Assembly: GCF_000829375.1 (NCBI RefSeq)
Contig: NZ_AP014624.1
Location: 2,542,001-2,606,000 of the forward strand
DNA: 64,000 nucleotides
Reading direction: 5' to 3'
DNA from: Chryseobacterium sp. StRB126
GTDB lineage: Bacteria; Bacteroidota; Bacteroidia; Flavobacteriales; Weeksellaceae
In this document: piece after piece, positions 33,238 through 41,573 of the stretch
Numbering within the stretch: position 1 is the stretch's first letter
How the letters are laid out: the number at the start of each line of letters is the position of its first letter
Position numbers and translations under genes: made by a program
Notes under the pieces: generated by a model
The model's input: only the letters and a program-made list of their open reading frames with translations
What the model was told of the DNA's origin: nothing
Databases searched by the model: none

Positions 33238-33343
33238 ATTGTAAACCACTAGAATATTGAATTGCTGTAAGGGTTTAAATATTATTTTAGACATTATTTT
33301 TATATTACCGAATTAATACATTGATACATTTCTCCATCAAGTT

Positions 33344-33374
33344 TTGTAATTGATTCACGAAATGTGTATTTTCG
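33344..33374 (+). promoter_or_regulatory. Promoter of the gldI-PPIase operon
   Basis: TTG (33344-33346), 20 bases, then TATTTTCG (33367-33374), one base from TAnnTTTG. Spacing equals that of the best promoters in the window. Transcription would start within about five bases of the gldI ATG at 33384. Confidence 0.6.
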
Positions 33375-33383
33375 CAAAAGTTT

Positions 33384-33896
33384 ATGAAAAAAATATTCTT
33401 CATATCAGCTATAAGTCTGTTGAGTTGTAACAGAAATGCCCAGACGGCACACCCGCCTGTAGGTGGGGTTTTAAGCCAGAAAGATTTGGATGTTTCTAAA
33501 AACAGAATGAAAAATCTGAATACCATCGAGAGAGGTCAGATTCAGGATTGGATGAATGGACAAAACATAAAGTTTTATCCTACGCAGCTTAATTATTGGG
33601 TTACGGCAGATGGTTTTGATCGTAGAGAAAGAAGAGCAGATAATACACTGATTTCTTATTCCTATGAATTGTATGATTTTGACCAGACTAAAATCTATGA
33701 TCAGCCTTTTGAAAGAAGAGATGCCAAGTTTGGACATTTTGATGAATTGAAAGCGGTGGAAAATGCTTTGCGTTTTATACATGATGGAGAGGAAGTGACG
33801 CTTTTGGTGCCGTCTTCTTTGGCTTATGGAACTTTTGGAGATGAAAAGAAAATAGACAACGATATACCATTAATCATAAAATTAAAAGCTTTATAA
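33384..33896 (+). CDS. gldI: Gliding motility-associated FKBP-type peptidyl-prolyl isomerase GldI
   Basis: Lipoprotein of 170 residues with a lipobox (AISLLSCNRN) and a divergent FKBP domain (from about residue 70; SYSYELYDF, later LLVPSSLAYGTFGDEKKIDNDIPL). GldI is required for gliding and SprB-type adhesin export in Flavobacterium johnsoniae, helping fold type IX secretion or gliding components in the periplasm. It overlaps nothing but is followed after three bases by a second isomerase lipoprotein, so both are made from one transcript. Confidence 0.87.
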   Translation: MKKIFFISAISLLSCNRNAQTAHPPVGGVLSQKDLDVSKNRMKNLNTIERGQIQDWMNGQNIKFYPTQLNYWVTADGFDRRERRADNTLISYSYELYDFDQTKIYDQPFERRDAKFGHFDELKAVENALRFIHDGEEVTLLVPSSLAYGTFGDEKKIDNDIPLIIKLKAL

Positions 33897-33899
33897 TAC

Positions 33900-35015
33900 A
33901 TGAAATTGTTTAACAAGAATATAATTCTGGCAGCGGCAAGTGTTTCGCTGATGAGTTGTACCCCAATTTATAAAAAAATGAACGTAGACAAAGAAACTTA
34001 CGAAGGTCTTAATGACGGACTTTATGCCAATCTTCAAACTACAAAAGGTAACTTAATTGTAAAGTTTGAGGACAAAAAAGCACCAGTAACTGTAGCCAAC
34101 TTTATCGGTCTTGCAGAAGGGAAAATCGATAACAAAGCTAAGGCTAAGGGAGTTCCTTACTATGACGGAACTATTTTCCACAGAGTAATCAAAGATTTCA
34201 TGATCCAAGGAGGTGATCCTCAGGGGACAGGAATGGGAGATCCTGGATATAAATTCGAAGATGAAAGAAACGACCTTAAACACACTGGAAAAGGTATTCT
34301 TTCTATGGCGAACTCCGGACCAAACACAAACGGTTCTCAGTTCTTCATTACTGAAGTAGCTACACCTTGGTTAGACGGAAGACACACAATCTTTGGAAAA
34401 GTTGTAAAAGGTAACGATGTTATTGATGCTATTGCTAATGTTGAAAAAGGAGCTCAGGATAAGCCTAAGACAGATATCGTTTTAGAAAAAGTTTCAATTT
34501 TCGGTAAAGGTGACGAGTACAAAAACTACGATGCAGCTAAAACTTTCAACGAAGGAAAAGCTAAAATTGCCGAAAACAATAAAGCTTTCATCGCTAAAGA
34601 AGAAGCTGAAAAGAAGAAAAAAGAAGAAGAGTTCAAAGCAAACCAGGAAAAATTGGTTGAAAGCTTAAAAGCGGGAATGCAAAAAACTGAATCAGGTCTT
34701 TACTACAAAATCACTAAAACTGCTGACGGTAAAGCTCCAAAAGCAGGTGATAACGTTTCTGTACACTATGCAGGAAAATTAGTAGACGGAACTGAATTCG
34801 ATTCTTCATTCAAGAGAAACGAGCCAATTGATATTCCAATCGGAATGGGAAGAGTAATCAAAGGATGGGATGAAGGAATTCTATTATTGAAAGAAGGAGA
34901 AACGGCTACTTTATTAATCCCGCCAGCAATGGGTTACGGAGAAAGAGGGGCAGGAGGAGTTATTCCACCAAACTCATGGTTAGTTTTCGATGTTGAGCTT
35001 GTAAAAGTAAAATAA
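33900..35015 (+). CDS. Lipoprotein with cyclophilin and FKBP isomerase domains
   Basis: Protein of 371 residues with two different prolyl isomerase domains. A lipobox (VSLMSCTPIY) is followed by a cyclophilin domain (about 45-205; GTIFHRVIKDFMIQGGDPQG, SQFFITEVATPWLDG). A charged coiled-coil linker comes next (about 215-255, KKKKEEEFKANQEKLVE), then an FKBP domain (about 270-371; VSVHYAGKLVDGTEFDSS, GWDEGILLLKEGE, PPAMGYGERG). It would catalyse and chaperone folding of exported proteins. The gene follows gldI after three bases. Confidence 0.92.
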   Translation: MKLFNKNIILAAASVSLMSCTPIYKKMNVDKETYEGLNDGLYANLQTTKGNLIVKFEDKKAPVTVANFIGLAEGKIDNKAKAKGVPYYDGTIFHRVIKDFMIQGGDPQGTGMGDPGYKFEDERNDLKHTGKGILSMANSGPNTNGSQFFITEVATPWLDGRHTIFGKVVKGNDVIDAIANVEKGAQDKPKTDIVLEKVSIFGKGDEYKNYDAAKTFNEGKAKIAENNKAFIAKEEAEKKKKEEEFKANQEKLVESLKAGMQKTESGLYYKITKTADGKAPKAGDNVSVHYAGKLVDGTEFDSSFKRNEPIDIPIGMGRVIKGWDEGILLLKEGETATLLIPPAMGYGERGAGGVIPPNSWLVFDVELVKVK

Positions 35016-35033
35016 TTGAATCTTTAAGATATG

Positions 35034-35062
35034 AAAGCCATCCTGAAAGGGGTGGCTTTTTT
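35034..35062 (+). terminator. Intrinsic terminator after the isomerase operon
   Basis: Stem AAAGCCATCC (35034-35043) / GGGTGGCTTT with one G-T pair, six- to seven-base loop, followed by TTTTG. Confidence 0.85.
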
Positions 35063-35156
35063 GTTTCCTGTAGAAAGTCCCGTAAAAATACGGATGTTGT
35101 AAGAAAATAAATTATTCCTATCTTTATCTCTTACCAATGAAATAAAATTAGAAAAT

Positions 35157-35378
35157 ATGTTTGATCTTAATTACGATTTAATAAAACAGGAAATAGAGGC
35201 CGAAGTTTGTAAAGAGCATAACTTACATCCGGAGTTTGTAAAAACGGATGACGGATTTGGAATTAAAGCCTGTTGTCAACCTTTCCATGCAGAGCTAGTA
35301 GCAAAATCTGAAAAAATGGTAGAGGAGGAGACTACCCAATTCCTTGAGAAAATGATGAAAGATATCTTTAAAGAATAA
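35157..35378 (+). CDS. Small conserved-looking hypothetical protein
   Basis: Soluble protein of 73 residues, acidic, with three cysteines (EVCKEHNL, and CC in IKACCQPFHAE). The middle could be a short beta-hairpin and the end an amphipathic helix (KMVEEETTQFLEKMMKDIF). I do not recognise the family; codon use and the following terminator argue that it is a real gene. Confidence 0.65.
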   Translation: MFDLNYDLIKQEIEAEVCKEHNLHPEFVKTDDGFGIKACCQPFHAELVAKSEKMVEEETTQFLEKMMKDIFKE

Positions 35379-35409
35379 CTTGTGAAATTATAGAACACGC
35401 TATATAAAA

Positions 35410-35440
35410 AAACCGCCCTTCAATAAAAAGGGCGGTTTTT
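35410..35440 (+). terminator. Intrinsic terminator after the 73-residue protein gene
   Basis: Perfect 11-bp stem AAACCGCCCTT (35410-35420) / AAGGGCGGTTT (35428-35438) with T-run. It also faces the converging membrane protein gene. Confidence 0.9.
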
Positions 35441-35462
35441 CAGTAAAAGAGTGAAATAAAAG

Positions 35463-35717
35463 TTATATGTTTCTACCGGATCCTTTCTTCATCCCTGTTC
35501 CTGCAAGGGAACTGATGAATACAAGACTAAAGCCGAGATAAGCGGCAAAGGCGGTAAGATATACGATTAAGCTATTAAAGCTTGGTTTTGAACTATATAC
35601 CAGTACAGAAAAAGCAGCAAAACTCAGGACCAATAACAGGCTCCAGATATGCATTTTTGCAGCATCTTCATTTCTCTTAAAAATCATTTCAAAAAAGGCT
35701 CTCATCATTACTAACAT
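35463..35717 (-). CDS. Small two-span membrane protein of unknown function
   Basis: Protein of 84 residues with two hydrophobic helices (IWSLLLVLSFAAFSVLVY and LIVYLTAFAAYLGFSLVFI) and a basic tail (MKKGSGRNI). Three possible start codons lie close together (35717, 35708, 35705); the first is given here but the second (MMRAFFEMIFK) is equally plausible. No family recognised. Upstream lies a structured intergenic region (35880-36000). Confidence 0.6.
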   Translation of the reverse strand: MLVMMRAFFEMIFKRNEDAAKMHIWSLLLVLSFAAFSVLVYSSKPSFNSLIVYLTAFAAYLGFSLVFISSLAGTGMKKGSGRNI

Positions 35718-35904
35718 TTTAAGGGTTATACATTAATTAACTGAGAATAAAACAGGTATAATTATCATGGTATAAAGAAAGCATACTTCTTTACTGGGCT
35801 AAGGTTCATGATAACTTTGCCGTTTATTCAATATTATGATACCGGGCTCTAAAGTCCGGGATAAATAATCATTTTTGAATCAATAAATGACTCACGGGTT
35901 TATT

Positions 35905-35997
35905 GATGATACCAGTTAGATACGGGGCATAAATCTGCTGTGAAAAATCAACCGGAGGGTTAATCAATCACGTTCCCGTATCTTTTACGGCATCGTA
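35905..35997. ncRNA. Candidate rod-shaped structured RNA
   Basis: A long imperfect hairpin: AGATACGGG (35918-35926) pairs perfectly with CCCGTATCT (35975-35983). Outside it GATACC pairs with GGCATC with one mismatch; inside it GTGA / TCAC and ATCAACC / GGTTAAT with one mismatch close around a GGAG loop. An asymmetric bubble lies between the stems. The overall rod with a bubble recalls 6S-type RNA (Rfam has a 6S-Flavo family) but I cannot score it, and strand is undetermined. Confidence 0.3.
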
Positions 35998-36315
35998 GAA
36001 AAAAAAGGATTCATATACGAGATATGAACTTTGAATCAGTGGAAAACTGAAAATCCACAGAAAACCTTTTTTCTCATCCTTAGTGTTTTTTTAATTTTTT
36101 CTCATAAAATGACATGCTAATTTCATGCCAAAGTGATAATTCTACAATTAACAGATGAAATTAAGTTGTTTTATTTTGTTGTTTCCCAGTGGTTTGTGTT
36201 GCTTATTTCCTTAAACAAAGAAAAATTAATTTACATTGTAAAATTCTTAAAATTGAAAAAAATAATAGATTTTTACAAGATGGAGGGAGATTTTTATATA
36301 TTTTTTAGAAATAAC

Positions 36316-36353
36316 CTCTCGCAGATTATTCAAATTTTGCAGATTTTCTGCAG
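36316..36353. repeat. CGCAGATT repeat, copy 1
   Basis: CCTCTCGCAGATT followed by TTGCAGATTTTCTGCAG; the same words occur at 36516-36591 and 47833-47862. Confidence 0.5.
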
Positions 36354-36398
36354 TTGTTCTGGTGCATTACAAAAAAATGGCACAAATTGAATACTTTA

Positions 36399-36445
36399 GG
36401 CTAAAGCCAATGGAATTTAATGTTTAGTATGAACGGGCTAAAGCC
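36399..36445. repeat. Paired GGCTAAAGCC words
   Basis: Two direct copies of GGCTAAAGCC (36399-36408 and 36436-36445), each followed within about 15 bases by a TTGAATTT- or TGGAATTT-like word. No gene function evident. Confidence 0.5.
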
Positions 36446-36515
36446 TGTTTCTATTGAATTTTTGAATGAAGGAATACGAAAATTTGTTATTCTGGAAGAA
36501 TCTCCACATAGAAAA

Positions 36516-36591
36516 CCTCCCGCAGATCTCACAGATTACGCAGATTTTTTTAAAAAAAATATAATCTGCCAAATCAGCTCAATCTGCGAGG
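36516..36591. repeat. CGCAGATT palindromic repeat, copy 2
   Basis: CCTCCCGCAGAT (36516-36527) and ATCTGCGAGG (36582-36591) form inverted ends around further copies of GCAGATT and AATCTGC, giving a palindromic element of 76 bases. Confidence 0.55.
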
Positions 36592-36610
36592 TAAAAATAA
36601 ACAGAGTCTC

Positions 36611-36739
36611 TGTCATTCTGAAAGAATCTCAACAGCATCTTCAATAGCATTATTTAGATTCTGCGGAATGACAAAGGTGAAGTTGTATGGCTCCACTAAA
36701 CTTTAGCATGTAGTTTGCCATTCTGTAAGAATCTGAACA
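36611..36739. repeat. TGTCATTCTGAAAGAATCT palindromic repeat
   Basis: TGTCATTCTGAAAGAATCT (36611-36629) and AGATTCTGCGGAATGACA (36656-36673) are inverted copies with a few differences. A third partial copy (CCATTCTGTAAGAATCTGAAC) lies at 36719-36739. Confidence 0.6.
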
Positions 36740-36789
36740 ACTGTAAATATTATAAAATTCTTATTGTAAAAAGTTCTAATTTTAGAAAA

Positions 36790-37302
36790 GTGAATAAAGA
36801 AAATTTAAAAGAGAATATTAAGATTTGTATTGTTAACCTTCAACGATTGGCAATAATAAGTTATTGGAATAAGATATCCTCTAATTTTGTTTTTATAGTG
36901 TCTGACTTCAATGAGTCCGAGAGATCCAATTTTTTTGAACAAAGGAAGGTTCGGAATAAAGTAAATAAATCTAAAATTACACTTTCTTTGGATTCGGCCA
37001 TTGAGATTTTAGACCGTGAGTATCAGGATTTGTATGATGTTAATTTGTATATTTTCAAAGCAGATAAAAAAGAAACGATAATAGAAATTCAATATTATAG
37101 GAAATCAAATTTAGAGCCTGATTATTTAAAGATGGTTAAAGATAATGAACCTATGTATCATTCTAAAATTTCAAAACCTTATTATACTAAAGAGAGTAAT
37201 AAGTTTGATGTCAATTGGGAATCAGGTGGCATAAGATATTTTGGGAATTATTTTCTTGCTCAAATTAAGCACAGGATACATACTTTTAGATTAAATATCT
37301 AA
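36790..37302 (+). CDS. Hypothetical protein, GTG start preferred
   Basis: Soluble protein of about 170 residues, lysine- and asparagine-rich, with no family I recognise (segments KICIVNLQRLAIISYWNKIS and NKFDVNWESGGIRYFGNYF). The frame is open from an ATG at 36715, but that start lies inside a repeat element, so I prefer the GTG at 36790. Composition is more AT-rich than neighbouring genes, and repeats flank it on the left, both of which hint at an accessory or recently acquired gene. Confidence 0.5.
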   Translation: MNKENLKENIKICIVNLQRLAIISYWNKISSNFVFIVSDFNESERSNFFEQRKVRNKVNKSKITLSLDSAIEILDREYQDLYDVNLYIFKADKKETIIEIQYYRKSNLEPDYLKMVKDNEPMYHSKISKPYYTKESNKFDVNWESGGIRYFGNYFLAQIKHRIHTFRLNI

Positions 37303-37328
37303 TGTCCGAATATTTGTGTTAAAAAGAA

Positions 37329-37366
37329 AAACCCATCAAATCTTATAAGACTTAATGGGTTGTTTC
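37329..37366. terminator. Bidirectional terminator between hypothetical gene and M28 cluster
   Basis: Stem ACCCAT / ATGGGT with an inner palindrome around CTTATAAG, A-run on the left and TTGTTT on the right. It lies between converging genes. Confidence 0.7.
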
Positions 37367-37387
37367 TATATCAAATTTGGTATTTTA

Positions 37388-38746
37388 CTACCAGTTTTTA
37401 TCAATCATATAAATAATATGAGCCATGGCCACAGAGCCTAATAAAAGCTCTCTTCGGTTAACTTTTTCAAACGTGTCTTCTTCTGTGTGGTGAATATCAA
37501 AGTAGCGTTGAGAATCCGGCATCAGCTCGGCAGCTGGGACTCCCATGTCATGAAGTGGGTAAAGATCTGTTCCTGAGAATTTTTCTTCAAAGTTATACAC
37601 TCCGTAAGGAAGGAATAATTTTGACCAGCTTTGAATCTGTTTCCTTTTAGCATCATCCATATCCAAAGCAATACCTCTAGGCGCAAAACCTCCGGCATCT
37701 GATTCTATAGCAAAGAGATGCTTTTCATTGGTTTCTTTTACTGTCTTACCATATTGGATACCGCCTTTTACACCATTTTCTTCATTGGCGAAGCACACCA
37801 CTCTGATGGTATGGTTATTCTGTATTCCTAATTTTTTGAATGTTCTCAAAACTTCAATGCTCTGAACAATTCCGGCACCATCATCATGAGCTCCTTCGCC
37901 TACATCCCAAGAATCAAGGTGTCCGCCTACTACAATTACGCTCTGGTCTTTCTTGCCTGTAATCTCACCAATCACGGAGTGGGAGAGCTTTTCTCCTTTC
38001 ATTCCGCAATTAGAATTAAGTTTTGCCGAGATTTTCTGATTTTTTAATAAAGCTTCCAACTCATCGGCAGTGGTGCTTCCTATGGCTACAGCAGGGATTT
38101 TAGAAACATTTTCTTCATAACGCATAGCTCCTGTATGAGGGACATCATCAAAGGCTGAAGAAAGAGAACGGATGATCGCAAATTTTCCGCCTTTTTTGGC
38201 AGTTAAGGAGGCTGCTGTTGTTCTGTACTTGGATGCATCACCATATCCTTTAAAAGTTTCTATGAATGATTGCTTGAAAGCGTAATTGAAGAATAAAATT
38301 TTATCCTTCACCTGTTCCGGAGAAAGTTTATTGTATTCATCCATAGATTTTACCATGATGATTTCTCCTGAAACATCTTTCCCACCTGTTCCTTCAGAAT
38401 TTCCAAGAGAAAGCATTTTAAGGCTTTTCCAGTTTCCGTTGGAGGTTTTGATGTGTAAAGATTCTTTTCCTCTTACCCAAACCGGGATCATCACATCCTG
38501 AAGCCATACTTTGTCTGCTCCGGCATCACGGAGTTTCTGTGCCGCCCATTGTACTGATTTTTCATAAGCTTCGGAGCCGCTTAAACGATGGCCGATATTT
38601 TTAGTAAGTTCACGCAGATCACTGTATCCTTTTCCGTTATTTAAAACTTCAAGAGAGATCTTGCTGAATTGTATTGAATCTTCTTTAGTTTGGCCAAAAA
38701 CAGCCATCCCAAAAAGTAATAATGAGGTTCCTAATATCTTTTTCAT
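37388..38746 (-). CDS. M28-family peptidase, carboxypeptidase Q-like (copy 1)
   Basis: Exported metallopeptidase of 452 residues. The ATG at 38746 gives a signal peptide (MKKILGTSLLLFGMAVFGQ). A PA-type insert precedes the zinc domain, with all ligands visible: His and Asp in GGHLDSWDVGEGAHDDG, the catalytic and metal Glu in FANEENG, Asp in IESDAGG and His in FDIHHTEEDTF. Human carboxypeptidase Q is the closest well-known relative; it cleaves dipeptides. This is the last of three tandem paralogues with one- to two-base spacings, clearly one operon. Confidence 0.9.
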   Translation of the reverse strand: MKKILGTSLLLFGMAVFGQTKEDSIQFSKISLEVLNNGKGYSDLRELTKNIGHRLSGSEAYEKSVQWAAQKLRDAGADKVWLQDVMIPVWVRGKESLHIKTSNGNWKSLKMLSLGNSEGTGGKDVSGEIIMVKSMDEYNKLSPEQVKDKILFFNYAFKQSFIETFKGYGDASKYRTTAASLTAKKGGKFAIIRSLSSAFDDVPHTGAMRYEENVSKIPAVAIGSTTADELEALLKNQKISAKLNSNCGMKGEKLSHSVIGEITGKKDQSVIVVGGHLDSWDVGEGAHDDGAGIVQSIEVLRTFKKLGIQNNHTIRVVCFANEENGVKGGIQYGKTVKETNEKHLFAIESDAGGFAPRGIALDMDDAKRKQIQSWSKLFLPYGVYNFEEKFSGTDLYPLHDMGVPAAELMPDSQRYFDIHHTEEDTFEKVNRRELLLGSVAMAHIIYMIDKNW

Positions 38747-38748
38747 GG

Positions 38749-40110
38749 TTACCAATTTTTATCAATCATATAAATAAGTTGTGTCATCACCGTGGAGCCT
38801 AGAAGTAACTCTCTTCGGTTGACTTTTTCAAAAGTATCTTCTGCAGTGTGGTGAATGTCAAAATAGCGCTGTGGTTCTGGAACAAGTTCTGCTGTTGGAA
38901 CGCCCATCTCATGCAATGGGGCAATATCCGAGCCTGAATATTTTCCTTCAAAGTTATAAACACCATAAGGCAGAAATAAGTTGACCCAGCTTTTGATCTG
39001 GTTTCTTTTGTTATCATCCATTTCCAGAGAGATTCCGCGGGGAGAAAAGCCTCCGGCATCGGATTCTATGGCAAAAAGATGTTTTTCATTGTTCTCCTTT
39101 ACTGTTTTCCCGTATTGTTTTCCGCCTTTAGTTCCGTTTTCTTCATTAGCAAAACAGACTGCTCTGATGGTATGGTTGTTTTGGAGTCCTAGTTTTTTGA
39201 ATGTCCTTAACACTTCAATACTCTGAACAATTCCGGAACCGTCATCATGAGCGCCTTCACCTACATCCCAAGAGTCGAGATGTCCGCCTACTACAATTAC
39301 ATTTTGGTCTTTCTTGCCTGTAATTTCTCCAATGACGGAGTGGGAGAGCTTTTCCCCTTTCATTCCACAGTTGGAATTAAGTTTGGCAGTAACTTTCTGT
39401 TTCTTTAATAAAGCTTCCAGTTCATCTGCGGTTGTATTTCCAATTGTTGCCGCCGGGATTTTAGCAATATTCTCTTCATAACGCATATTTCCTGTATGAG
39501 GAACGTCGTCACATGCTGAGGAAAGAGATCGGATAATAGCAAATTTACCGCCTTTTTTAGCTGTTAAAAAAGCTGCCGTACGTCTGTAGGCTCCAGCGTC
39601 TCTATAGGAAATAAAAGTCTGTACATTTCCCTGGTTAAAAGGATAATTAAAGAAAACAATCTTATCTTTTACCTTTTCAGCAGGAAGTTTATCATATTCT
39701 TCCAGGGATTTAACCATGATGATCTCTCCTGAGACATCTTTCCCTTTTGTTCCTTCGGAATTACCTAAAGAAAGCATTTTAATATTTTTCCAGTTTCCGT
39801 TGGATGTTTTGACATGTAAGGATTCTTTTCCTCTTACCCATACCGGAATCATCACTTCCTGAAGCCATACTTTATCTGCTCCGGCATCACGAAGTTTTTG
39901 TGCTGCCCATTGTACGGATTTTTCATAGGCTTCGGAGCCACTTAAGCGGTGACCGATATTTTTAGTGAGCTCCCGCAGTTCATCATATCCTTTTCCGTTA
40001 TTTAGGATTTCTGTGGAAATTTTGTTGAATTGTATAGAGTCTTCTTTAGTCTGTCCTGATATGAAGACGATTCCTAAAGTTAATAATGAGATTGTGATTG
40101 TCTTTTTCAT
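38749..40110 (-). CDS. M28-family peptidase, carboxypeptidase Q-like (copy 2)
   Basis: Exported peptidase of 453 residues, the middle of three tandem paralogues and nearly identical over long stretches to copy 1 (for example KSVQWAAQKLRDAGADKVWL). The start at 40110 gives a signal peptide (MKKTITISLLTLGIVFISGQ); an upstream in-frame start at 40128 overlaps the preceding gene. All zinc ligands and the catalytic Glu are kept (GGHLDSWD, GAHDDGSG, NEENG, ESDAGG, IHHTAEDTF). The close similarity to copy 1 indicates a fairly recent duplication. Confidence 0.9.
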   Translation of the reverse strand: MKKTITISLLTLGIVFISGQTKEDSIQFNKISTEILNNGKGYDELRELTKNIGHRLSGSEAYEKSVQWAAQKLRDAGADKVWLQEVMIPVWVRGKESLHVKTSNGNWKNIKMLSLGNSEGTKGKDVSGEIIMVKSLEEYDKLPAEKVKDKIVFFNYPFNQGNVQTFISYRDAGAYRRTAAFLTAKKGGKFAIIRSLSSACDDVPHTGNMRYEENIAKIPAATIGNTTADELEALLKKQKVTAKLNSNCGMKGEKLSHSVIGEITGKKDQNVIVVGGHLDSWDVGEGAHDDGSGIVQSIEVLRTFKKLGLQNNHTIRAVCFANEENGTKGGKQYGKTVKENNEKHLFAIESDAGGFSPRGISLEMDDNKRNQIKSWVNLFLPYGVYNFEGKYSGSDIAPLHEMGVPTAELVPEPQRYFDIHHTAEDTFEKVNRRELLLGSTVMTQLIYMIDKNW

Positions 40111-40111
40111 A

Positions 40112-41518
40112 TTACCAGTTTTTATCAACCATAAAAATCATTTGTGTTATGGCAACCGCTCCAAGGAGAAGTTCTCTTTTATTCACTTTATCAAAAGTGT
40201 CCTGTTCAGAATGGTGGTAGTCGAAATATCTTTGGGTATCTACCACAAGTTCTGCTAAAGGAATATCCAGCTTTTTTAAAGGGGAGATATCCTGAATAGC
40301 GTCTGTCTGATCGAAATCATAAATACCATAAGGAAGAAAATATTCTTTCCATGGGGAAACCAATCTTCTTCTTTGAGGTGACATATCCAGAGAAAATCCT
40401 CGCGGTGAATAACCACCTGCATCTGTTCCTAAAGCGAATATGTGTTTTTCTTCTCTCTTTTTCACATAAGCTGCATACATTTCACGGCCTTGTCCTCCGT
40501 TTTCACTGTTGGCGTACAAAACTACGCGGATGGTGTGATTATTTTCATAGCCAAGCGCTTTTAATGTTCTTAAAACTTCGATACACTGGGCAACTCCGGT
40601 TCCGTCATCAATAGCTCCCTCCCCAACATCCCAGGAATCAAGCTGAGCGCCTAAAACAATTACTTTAGAATCTTTTTTACCCTGAATTTCAGCAATGATA
40701 TTGGGGTTTGTAGTGCTGGCTTTTGATTCGGCAGTCATGTTGATTTTAGCCGCTATTTTTTGCTTTTTCAGCATTTTTTCCAATTCATCTGCTGATCTTA
40801 CGCCTATTGATAAGGCCGGGATTTTTACTTTATCATCCGGTTCGTAGTAGATCATTTTGGCGTGCGGAGTATCATCATTAGCGGTTGTTAATGATCTTAT
40901 GATTAATGCTTTTGCACCTGTTTTTGCAATGACGGATGCGGAAATTAATTTAGATTTTGCAGTCTGTAAATAGGAATCACTGGTGTTAATGATTTTTGGA
41001 TCCATAGGAACATTCACGAAAACTATTTTGTCTTTTAGTTGCCCTATGGACATTGCATTCAGCTCTGACGTGGAATTAATTAAAAAAATTTCACCTGTCA
41101 GGTCTTTTCCGTCTGTTCCTTCAGAGTTTCCGAATGAAAGCATTCTGATGTTTTTCCAGTCTCCATTTTCTGTCTTTATCTGTAAAGACTCTCTTCCTCT
41201 GATCCAAACGGGAGCTTTGGCTTCCTGTCTCCAGATCATATTAATGCCGATTTCCTTGAACTTTTTTTCTGCCCATTCTACTGCTTTAGCATAACCGGGA
41301 GTGGCGCTGAAACGAGGCCCAATACCTTTTGTGAGTTCTCCAAGATTTTCATAAGCCCTGCCATTGATCATGATCTCATCGGAGATCTTTTTGAATTCAT
41401 CGTGATAATTTAATTTTACAGGAATGGCTGTTCTACCGGCAGGTTTTTTCTGGACTTTTTTTTGAGAAAATAAAAATCCACTCAAAAAGAGTGGAAGTAT
41501 AATGAATATTTTTTTCAT
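40112..41518 (-). CDS. M28-type paralogue with altered active site (copy 3)
   Basis: Exported protein of 468 residues, the first and most divergent gene of the tandem trio. Its signal peptide (MKKIFIILPLFLSGFLFSQ) is followed by a short Lys/Pro stretch. The fold matches its neighbours but two key residues differ: the first zinc His is Gln (GAQLDSWD, residue 292) and the catalytic Glu is Ser (ANSENGG, residue 338). The bridging Asp (GAIDDG), second Glu, later Asp and last His (DYHHSEQDTF) remain. It is probably catalytically weak or inactive, perhaps a binding or regulatory partner of the two active copies, if the sequence is correct. Confidence 0.88.
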   Translation of the reverse strand: MKKIFIILPLFLSGFLFSQKKVQKKPAGRTAIPVKLNYHDEFKKISDEIMINGRAYENLGELTKGIGPRFSATPGYAKAVEWAEKKFKEIGINMIWRQEAKAPVWIRGRESLQIKTENGDWKNIRMLSFGNSEGTDGKDLTGEIFLINSTSELNAMSIGQLKDKIVFVNVPMDPKIINTSDSYLQTAKSKLISASVIAKTGAKALIIRSLTTANDDTPHAKMIYYEPDDKVKIPALSIGVRSADELEKMLKKQKIAAKINMTAESKASTTNPNIIAEIQGKKDSKVIVLGAQLDSWDVGEGAIDDGTGVAQCIEVLRTLKALGYENNHTIRVVLYANSENGGQGREMYAAYVKKREEKHIFALGTDAGGYSPRGFSLDMSPQRRRLVSPWKEYFLPYGIYDFDQTDAIQDISPLKKLDIPLAELVVDTQRYFDYHHSEQDTFDKVNKRELLLGAVAITQMIFMVDKNW

Positions 41519-41573
41519 TTTTTATTTACCTTTCTTTTTCCGATGATAAAAATAGGAAAAAAATAGGAATTTA

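Larger units (their letters stand above)
35718..36789. other. Repeat-rich, structured intergenic region
   Basis: About 1.07 kb without a convincing gene. It begins with a hairpin (TCAATAAA 35880-35887 / TTTATTGA 35899-35906) and a rod-like structured segment (35905-35997). From 36316 to 36740 it is a patchwork of short repeat words: CGCAGATT, GGCTAAAGCC and TGTCATTCTGAAAGAATCT, listed separately. Two short open frames here (85 and 75 codons) run through the repeats and are not credible. Confidence 0.6.

Noticed and set aside
36133..36390. An 85-codon open frame in the gap after the small membrane protein gene
   Set aside because: It runs into a CGCAGATT repeat, is built of T-rich hydrophobic codons typical of AT-rich noncoding DNA, and has no recognisable domain.
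36420..36647. A 75-codon open frame
   Set aside because: It lies across three repeat elements; its translation consists of repeat sequence.
36300..36740. Possible CRISPR array
   Set aside because: The repeat words differ in length and orientation, spacers are irregular and no cas genes are near.
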